Below, piece by piece: positions 57,020-64,000 of a stretch of DNA of 64,000 bases. The stretch covers positions 4,224,587 through 4,288,586 of the forward strand of contig ML660777.1 in the NCBI GenBank assembly GCA_007570785.1, read 5' to 3'. How positions within the stretch are numbered: the stretch's first letter is position 1; each line of letters opens with the position of its first letter. This DNA is from Antilocapra americana (taxonomy: Eukaryota > Chordata > Mammalia > Artiodactyla > Antilocapridae). The notes below the pieces were generated by a model, which was given only the letters and a program-made list of their open reading frames with translations, was not told the origin of the DNA and did no database searches. A program made the translations under genes and the position numbers.

Positions 57020-57884
57020 TTTTGATTTCTGCATATTTCCTCTCTTATCTCCAGATGTGGTTATGCATTTAGTCCTTGGCATTCTAATCTTGTTCTATAC
57101 TATGCACGTCAGAGCTCTCATTTACTTTCTTAGCCTCACTATCAAATCTTTGCTTTTGACTTCAAATTTACATCTGTTTCTCAGAAATGTAGTCCAGCAT
57201 TTTCCACTGCAAACTGGGACATTTTAAACTCAAACTTAAGATGCCATGTGTACACCAAGCACATCATTTTTCATGTCCCACCCAGAGAAACATTTTCTAT
57301 CAGGGGGAATAAACTTAGTGTCAGCCTTCAGTTAACACTTCCATGTTGACTCATTCAGATGGGTGATCAAGTGCTATAACTTTCCTACCATATCCGATTA
57401 CTTCCCAAACCTACCCTTATCCACTGGCATTCCCTCCACCTTGCTCACCAATCACTTTCTCTGTTGACAAGCTGTGTATGGATTTCTTGCTCTCTAACTT
57501 TCATCTGTCTCTCAGAAATACTTATCAACATCCGAGGTAGGAGGTACCTCACTCTCAACAGATGTCCAGGCTGTCTATCACAAGCTGCTTAAGCTTCTCT
57601 ACTTTCCATCTCCAGATCTGTTTCTCTACTTATAAATATCTGTTCTTTTCTATTTCAAAATAAATATTTTACATTTTCAGTAGTATATCCACTTCCCTGT
57701 GTCCTAAACTCTGTTTCTGCTCACTTTCCCCAACCTTTCATTCTATCATTTATCTCTGTAGTTCCTTCATTTTCATTCATTCAGTATCCATTGGTATTTT
57801 TTCCTCTGTTTATAAATGTGTTTAAAAAATAAATGTGTTTAGATTTTACATTACCTATATAGAAGAAATCACAATCATTGGCAG
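57020..57884. other. Unassigned pyrimidine-rich sequence
   Basis: Rich in CTT/TTC with many CATTCATT and TCTCAG words; no coding signal and no repeat I can name. Confidence 0.45.
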
Positions 57885-58320
57885 AAGTTACAACAACAAA
57901 AAAAGATGCAGCTGTTGCCAGAGATGCTGGTCAAGCAGGAACAGAGAGTGAGGAATAAGCTGGATTTTCACTTCATGTTGTCCTCCAGCATCTGCAAATG
58001 CCTCTTTCTGGACAAACCAATCCAGAAGCCAGTGGATTATAACCCAGAAAATGCAGTCCACAAAAGTCACCCCCTCCCCACAATCGCAAGAGAGGTTATA
58101 GAGAGCGGAGTCAAAGAAGAGTGAAGAATGGATCTGAGAGCAAAACAAGCCAAAGATGGATCATGTTACATCTGTTCTTGCCTTTCCACCATATTTTATT
58201 CTCATACACCGCCATCAGGCTTCCACCCAATATGCTGCAACTCTTCTTTGTAGAAAGTTATTCTCATACTTTCCTCAGAGAAAGGAGACACAAAGTTCCA
58301 TCAGTATTTTTGTCTTAATA
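57885..58320 (+). pseudogene. Possible decayed retrocopy, gene unknown
   Basis: Plus-strand text is protein-like: a 72-codon frame at 57906-58124 with a glutamine/lysine-rich start and a charged C-terminal end, then a shifted frame (58121-58318) that continues charged sequence for about 15 residues. This suggests one frameshift in an old coding sequence. I could not assign the parent gene. Confidence 0.25.
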
Positions 58321-58438
58321 ATTCATGAATTTCAGGTGATACGCAGTCATTCACATCTATGTTGTATGTGGTTTCTCATTGGTCTGATGACTTGTGCACC
58401 AAATTATAAATTTTAACACTACCAGCTTCCCTTTACAA

Positions 58439-58442
<4 letters not shown>

Positions 58443-58510
<68 letters not shown>

Positions 58511-58512
58511 AA
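58443..58512. repeat. Compound (TA)n(GA)n microsatellite
   Basis: About 14 TA units run directly into about 13 GA units, then imperfect GA to about 58510. Confidence 0.96.
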
Positions 58513-58593
58513 AGGCAAAGCGGAGAGAGAGAATATCCATAGCTCCTGCCACCCCCATTTCAGTAACTGCTGCCAAGACCATCGCTGATTTTT

Positions 58594-58830
58594 TTAAATA
58601 GCAGTTTTATTGAGATATAATTCACAAGCTATACAATTCACTCATTGGAAATATGTAATTAAATGGCTTTTAATATAGTCATCAATAATGTGTAACTGTC
58701 AGCACAATCGATTTTAGAACATTTTCACTATCGCCCCCAAAAAGAAACCCTGTATTTATTAACAGGCACTCTCTATTTCCTTCTACCCCTTGTTGAAGAT
58801 CACCCCATTTCTCTGAAGATCAATTTAAAA
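58594..58830 (-). mobile_element. L1M-type 3' UTR, antisense
   Basis: GCAGTTTTATTGAGATATAATTCACAAGC.., ..CAATCGATTTTAGAACATTTTCACTATCGCCCCCAAAAAGAAACCCTGTA.. is the reverse complement of an old L1M 3' UTR. Confidence 0.8.
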
Positions 58831-60062
58831 TCCAGTCATTCCAGCTTTCAGGCACTACTCCAGACTCTGAAATTGGAAACATTTACTGTCTGGCCTATTC
58901 ATTTGGATTCCCCAAAGTGCTATTCATCTTTTTATGTATATGCTCTATTTCCCCAATTAGATTATAAGTCTCTCAAGAACAAGACCCTTGTCTTGATTGA
59001 AGAGATGGAAAACATATTTATAAATATAGCTGCCTCATTGAATTTAATCCTCTTTTATTTGTTCTTTGATTAACTCATATTACTGAGAACTTTTCCCCTA
59101 ATGGAGATTTTCTTCCTTAATCATTTCCCCCAAGAAAATAATTCAAAACTGATGGAATAGATTTAACGAGCAAATTTAAGGAGTTCGTTAAAACACAAAA
59201 ATGGAACTGCTAAGAAAAACACATCAGAAATTATTTGTGATTCTCATCTATTGCCAATATGCATTTAAGATGTGCAGGAAATGCTAATGTTTCTTTTGTT
59301 CCAGCATGACAACAGCATCCCTTCACTGTGGTAGATAACAAACTGTGATACTAACACAAGAAGGGGAATGAAACAGATTCATTTCCTCTAATAAATGTTA
59401 AATTTACAAGTTAAATACAGTGTTAGATCTAGTGTACTTTTAATCAATTCTTTCAAGTGTATACATAATTATATGTGGTTTTAAATATGTAAAGATACTT
59501 TTCAGTCTATTTCTTGAAATGAAATGCTTGAATAATTAACACTTTTTAAAATGTCCTTATTTTTTTTAATAAATGTCAGTGTTTTGGATAAGGAAAAGTT
59601 CCTTTCTATATCTGTATTTCTTTTCCTTTCTCTTCTGTTTCCTTCAGTCTTTCTTCATTCTTTCCTTTTTTCTCTTCTGTTCTTACTTCCTTCTCTTTTC
59701 ATTCCTCTTAGGGAAACATTAAGATAATTTCTTTTATTTGTTAGGAACAATCTTGAAAAGCTAAGAGAATTAAATTAACTGTGGAAGAGGAAGACAGTTT
59801 GTATAAAATTAGCATCGATTTCTCTCCATTTCTACATTTTACAGTCATAATGAAAATAATAACAGATCATATATCCTGCTTTATAGTAAGCTCTGAAATA
59901 AATTCTCACCTTGTAAATTCTTACCTTGAACAGTACTTTGAAACAAATAGTTTCCAAATTAAACAGCATCAGGTAACATGTCTATAGCACTTATTTTGTG
60001 TCTAGAATTGTGTAAATGTTGGAGATGTTTCACAATCTAGTAGAGAAAGACATATAAATGAT
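58831..60062. other. Unassigned, repeat-poor
   Basis: 58930-59000 faintly recalls an L2 end. 59080-59420 is a candidate conserved block (see findings). 59600-59710 is a polypyrimidine tract. No exon recognised. Confidence 0.45.
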
Positions 60063-60327
60063 AGGACTTCTTTGGTGGTCCAATGGTAAAAAAAAATCAC
60101 TTGCCAATGCAGGGGCACAAGTTTGATTCCTGGTCCAGGAAGATCCCACAAGCCCTGGGACAGCTAAGCCCATGCAATACAACTACTAAGCCCACATGCC
60201 TAGAGCCCATGATCCACAAGAGAGAAGCCCGAGTACCACAAGAGCAGATCTTGCTCATTGCAACTAGAGAAAGCCTGCACATAGCAACAAAGGCCCTGTG
60301 CAGCCAAAAATGAATTATTATTTTTTA
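60063..60327 (+). mobile_element. CHR-type SINE
   Basis: Head GGACTTCTTTGGTGGTCCAATGG, then TGCAATACAACTACTAAGCCC.., ..AGAGAGAAGCCCGAGTACC.., ..GCACATAGCAACAAAGGCCCTG.. and CAGCCAAAAATGAATTATTATTTTTTAAA. Confidence 0.9.
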
Positions 60328-60404
60328 AAGAGACATATAAATGAAATTATGTCTATGTAGTGATAAAAATGCTATCTGAAGAGCCATGGAACACAGTGTT
60401 TCAC

Positions 60405-61060
60405 TTCAGCAGTATTTCTGAACACCTTGCTTTTGCCGGCCACTATTCTAGATGTTGGGAATACAGAGTTATTTTCCTTCAAGCAAATCAGTTAATACAA
60501 AATTACCCCACAGTATAATAACCAATTGCCAAGTTAAAATTGAGTCCAGAATGTCATGGAAACCAGAAGATGGAAGTAGGACAGAGGAAGAGATTTCAGG
60601 AGTGCCACAAAAACACTTAAAAAGAGTTCACTGCAGAGTGGAATCTTAAATGATGAGTAGGAGTAGAATATACTTCATCTCATAAGAAAAGGGGTGTGTG
60701 GAGATGGGAAGATAAAAAGGACCATGCCATGAAGCAAAGTTCTTTATAGAGATGAAAACAATGTGCTGCCTTAAAGGACCAAAAATTGGAATCTCTGAAT
60801 TCCAGGACACTCCCGAAGAATTTGTAAGAGACTAGACTGCAAGTAAGGATGAGAAGCATGAAAGAATCAGGTCATGAAAATGTTCTGTTCTGTGCTTAAG
60901 GACCATAGGTTTTATCCTGAAGGCAATAAGGAGCCACTGAGGAATTAAAAGAGGAATAACATGATCAGCTCTGTTCTTTAGAATAATCAGTCTACTTCCG
61001 CAGTGACAGGATATATTAGAGGATTGAGGGTTGTGGGAAAGGTCAGGAAGACAAAGAGAA
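60405..61060 (-). mobile_element. L2, antisense, long copy
   Basis: Follows the reverse complement of L2 in order: ..GGCCACTATTCTAGATGTTGGGAATAC.., ..GGACCATAGGTTTTATCCTGAAGGCAATAAGGAGCCACTGAGG.. and ..GAGGAATAACATGATCAGCTCTG... Moderately diverged. Confidence 0.65.
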
Positions 61061-61311
61061 ACTCACAAAGATGTTTTCTTGTCACTCCCCAGGTGAGAAA
61101 TGCTAAGCACCTGAATTAAGGCAACGGGTGTGGAGAAGAGAGTAAAAAGCTACAGAGAACTCAGAAACAATAGTGCTTGTATCTAACTACATAAGAAGTG
61201 TAGAGAAGAGAGGAAACAAGAGTAATTACATCTCTGGCTTGTAGAACTTGTAAGGAACTGAGCAGAGGTATAATTGGGATGAAAAGGGGGAGAAATGTTG
61301 AATTTTGAACA

Positions 61312-62131
61312 TAGTATATGTGAACCAAGAACTTCCAGATATACAAGCTTGATTTAGAAAAGACAGAGGAACCAGAGATCAAATTGCCAACATCTCTTGG
61401 ATCATAGAAAAAGCAAAAGAATTCCAGAAAAACATCTACTTCTGCTTCATTGAATATGCTAAAGCCTTTGACTGTGTAGATCACAGTCAAATTTTGGAAA
61501 ACAAATTTTCCAAACAAATTTTGGAAAATTCTTCAAGAAGTGGGCATACCAGATCACCTTACCTGACTCCAGAGAAACCTGTATGTGGGTCAAAAAGTAG
61601 CAGTTAGAACCAGTCATGGAACAACAGATTGGTTCAAAATTGGGAAAGGGGTACATCAAGGCTGTATATACTCACCCTGCTTTTTTAAATTTTGTGCAGA
61701 GTACATCATGAGAAATGCCAGTCTGGATGACTCACAGGCTAGAATCAAGATTGTTGGGAGAAATATCAACAACTTCAGATATGCAGATGATACCACTGTG
61801 GTGGGAGAAAGTGAAGAGAAATCAAGAGCCTCTTGATGAAGGTGAAAGAGGAGAGTGAAAGAGCTGGCTTAAAATTCAACATTCAAAAAACTCAAATCAT
61901 GACATCCAGTCCTGTCACTTCATGACAAATAGAAGGGGAAAGAGTGGAAATAGTGACAGACTTTATTTTCTTGGGCTCCAAAATTGGTGGACAGTGATTG
62001 CAGACATGAAATTAAAAGATGCTTGATCCTTGGGAGTAAAGCTACAACAAACCTAGACAGCGTATTAAAAAGCAGGGAAATCACTTTGCCAACAAAGGTC
62101 CGTATAGTCAAAGCTACGGTTTTTCCACAGA
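61312..62131 (+). mobile_element. BovB RT fragment, first of a tandem pair
   Basis: Runs from the GAACTTCCAGATATACAAGC block to the GTCAAAGCTACGGTTTTTCCA block. The Tyr-Ala-Asp-Asp active site is at 61780-61791. A small local duplication of AAATTTTGGAAAA occurs at 61489-61530. The 3' end of the element is missing; 62132-62156 is unplaced filler before the next copy. Confidence 0.93.
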
Positions 62132-62156
62132 GGTTTATCATAAGTTTTCCATAGAC

Positions 62157-64000
62157 TTAAATTGAAGAGAGTAGGGGAAAACACTAGACCTTTCAGGTAT
62201 GACCTAAATCAGATATGTTAGGATTATACAGTGGAAGTGAGAAATAGATTCAAGGGATTAGATCTGATAGACGGAGTGTCTGAAGAACTATGGACAGAGG
62301 TTCATGACATTGTACAGGAGAGAGGGATCAAGACCATCCCCAGGACAAAGAAATGCAAAAAGGCAAAATAGTTGTCTGAGGAGGCCTTACAAATAGCTCT
62401 GAAAAGAAGAAAAGGGAAAGGCAAAGGAGAAAAAGAAAGATATACTCATTTGAATGCAGAGTTCCAGAGAATAGCAAGAAGAGATAAGAAAGCCTTCCTC
62501 AGTGATCAATGCAAATAAATAGAGGAAAACAACAGAATGGGAAAGACTAGAGATCTCTTCAAGAAAATTAGAGATACCAAGGGAACATTTCATGCAAAGA
62601 TGGGCTCAATAAAGGAGAAATGGTATGGAACTAACAGAAGCAGAAGATATTAAGAAGAGGTGGCAAAAATACACAGAAGAACTATACAAAAAAGATCTTC
62701 AAGACCCAGATAATCATGATGATGTGATCACTCACCTAGAGCCTGAAATCTTGGAGTGTGAAGTCAAAGTGGGCCTTAGGAAGCATGACTACGAACAAAG
62801 CTAGTGGAAGTGATGAAATTCCAGTTGAGCTATTTCAAATCCTAAAAGATGATGCTGTGAAAGTGCTGCCCTCAATATGTCAGCAAATTTGGAAAACTCA
62901 GTAGTGGCCACAGGACTGGAAAAGGTCAGTTTTCCTTCCAATCCCTAAGAAAGACAATGCCAAAGAATGTTCAAACTATCACACAATTGCACTCATCTTA
63001 CATGGTAGTAAAGTAATGCTCAAAATTCTCCAAGCCAGGCTTCAGTAATACATGAACCGTGAACTTTCAGATATTCAAGCTGGATTTAGAAAAGTCAGAG
63101 GAACCAGAGATCAAAATGCCAACATCCATTGGATCATTGAAAAAGCAAGAAAGTTCCAGAAAAACATCTGCTGCTACTGCTGCTGCTGCTAAGTCCCTTC
63201 AGTCGTGTCCAACTCTGTGTGACCACATAGACGGCAGCCTACTAAGCTCCTCTGTCCCTGGGATTCTCCAGGCAAGAACACTGGAGTGGGTTGCCATTTC
63301 CTTCTCCAATGCATGAAAGTGAAAAGGGAAAGGGAAGTCTCTCAGTCATGTCTGACTCTTAAGGACCCCATGGACTGCAGCCTACCAGGCTCCTCCATCC
63401 ATGGGAGTTTCCAGGCAAGAGTACTGGAGTGGGGTGCCATTGCCTTCTCCGGGAAAAACATTTATTTCTGCTTTATTGACTATGCCAAAGCCTTTGACTG
63501 TGTGGATCACAATAAACTGTGGAAAATTCTGAAAGAGATGGGAATACCAGACCACCTGACCTACCTCTTGAGAAACGTGTATGCCGGTCAGGAAGCAGCA
63601 GTTAGAACTGAACGTGGAACAACAGACTGGTTCCAAATATGAGAAGGAGTACATCAAGGTTGTATATTGTCATCCTGCTTATTTAACTTATATTCAGAGT
63701 ACATCATGAGAAACGCTGGGCTGGATGATGCACAAGCTGGAATCAAGATTGCTGGGAGAAATATCAATAATCTCAGATATGCAGATGACACCACCCTTAT
63801 GGCAGAAAGTGAAGAAGAACTAAAGAAGCTCTTGATGAAAGTGAAAGAGGAGAGTGAAAAAGTTGGCTTAAAGCTCAACATTCAGAAAACTAGGATCATG
63901 GCATCTAGTTCCATCACTTCATGGCAAATAGATGGGGAAACAGTGGAAACAGTGACAGACTTTATTTTTCTGGGCTCCAAAATGACTGCAGATGGTGACT
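62157..64000 (+). mobile_element. BovB fragment, second of pair, runs off window
   Basis: Begins upstream of RT (AAATTGAAGAGAGTAGGGG) and continues through the RT core; the Tyr-Ala-Asp-Asp active site is at 63778-63789. Interrupted by a Bov-A2 at 63171-63451. A stop at about 62516 and a one-base insertion near 62768 break the frame before the SINE. Confidence 0.94.
63171..63451 (-). mobile_element. Bov-A2 SINE nested in BovB RT
   Basis: Antisense Bov-A2: the (CAG)n-type tail shows as CTGCTACTGCTGCTGCTGC at the left, followed by two Bov-A monomers joined at CCAATGCATGAAAGTG and ending ..GGTGCCATTGCCTTCTCC. Flanks 63159-63170 and 63452-63463 are a 12-base target-site duplication with two mismatches. 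Confidence 0.95.

Noticed and set aside
1..64000. CRISPR arrays, operons, Shine-Dalgarno sites, prophage or plasmid features
   Set aside because: The window is mammalian nuclear DNA; spaced repeats seen are microsatellites or dispersed retrotransposons.

Overview
This is mammalian nuclear DNA from a ruminant, most likely a bovid. The evidence is the repeat content: many BovB (RTE) LINE copies, Bov-tA SINEs, one Bov-A2 SINE, CHR-type tRNA-derived SINEs and artiodactyl L1 3' UTRs, over a background of older mammalian repeats (MIR, L2, MLT1, hAT elements, L1M). I found no convincing host protein-coding exon, tRNA, rRNA or other RNA gene. The window reads as intergenic or deep intronic sequence. 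Long open frames are pieces of retrotransposon proteins, antisense shadows of them, or translated microsatellites. All repeat names come from recognising consensus patterns by eye, and boundaries are usually good to about 10-30 bases.

Layout. 1-1359: BovB fragment cut by the window edge. 1.4-8.3 kb: mostly unassigned AT-rich sequence with L1, MER5A-like and SINE pieces. 8.3-9.6 kb: a CHR SINE and a 5'-inverted L1 with a nested Bov-tA. 10.6-19.5 kb: an old, largely complete class I endogenous retrovirus on the minus strand. It has two diverged LTRs, a tRNA-Thr-like primer binding site, degenerate pol (protease, RT, RNase H, integrase) and env remnants, and later SINE and L1 insertions. 20.9-26.6 kb: several Bov-tA copies, an MLT1 LTR, BovB ends, and an L1 3' UTR carrying a nested BovB. 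27-33.9 kb: MIR, hAT, L1M, CHR, MLT1 and LTR-like sequence. 33.9-37.4 kb: a repeat-poor island. 38.2-41 kb: the most complete BovB copy (endonuclease plus RT). 41-46.6 kb: L1M/HAL1-like sequence, MIR, L2 and a repeat-poor stretch. 46.6-51.7 kb: a dense BovB/Bov-tA cluster with a tandem BovB fusion. 52-61 kb: L2, microsatellites, SINEs, LTR-like sequence and two unidentified protein-like stretches. 61.3-64 kb: two tandem BovB fragments, the second interrupted by a Bov-A2 and running off the window.

No genes act together here. The interest lies in insertion mechanics (three apparent twin-priming inversions, two tandem BovB junctions, several nested insertions with clear target-site duplications), in the provirus, and in a few repeat-free stretches that could be conserved non-coding elements. 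I saw no sign of a new biological system.
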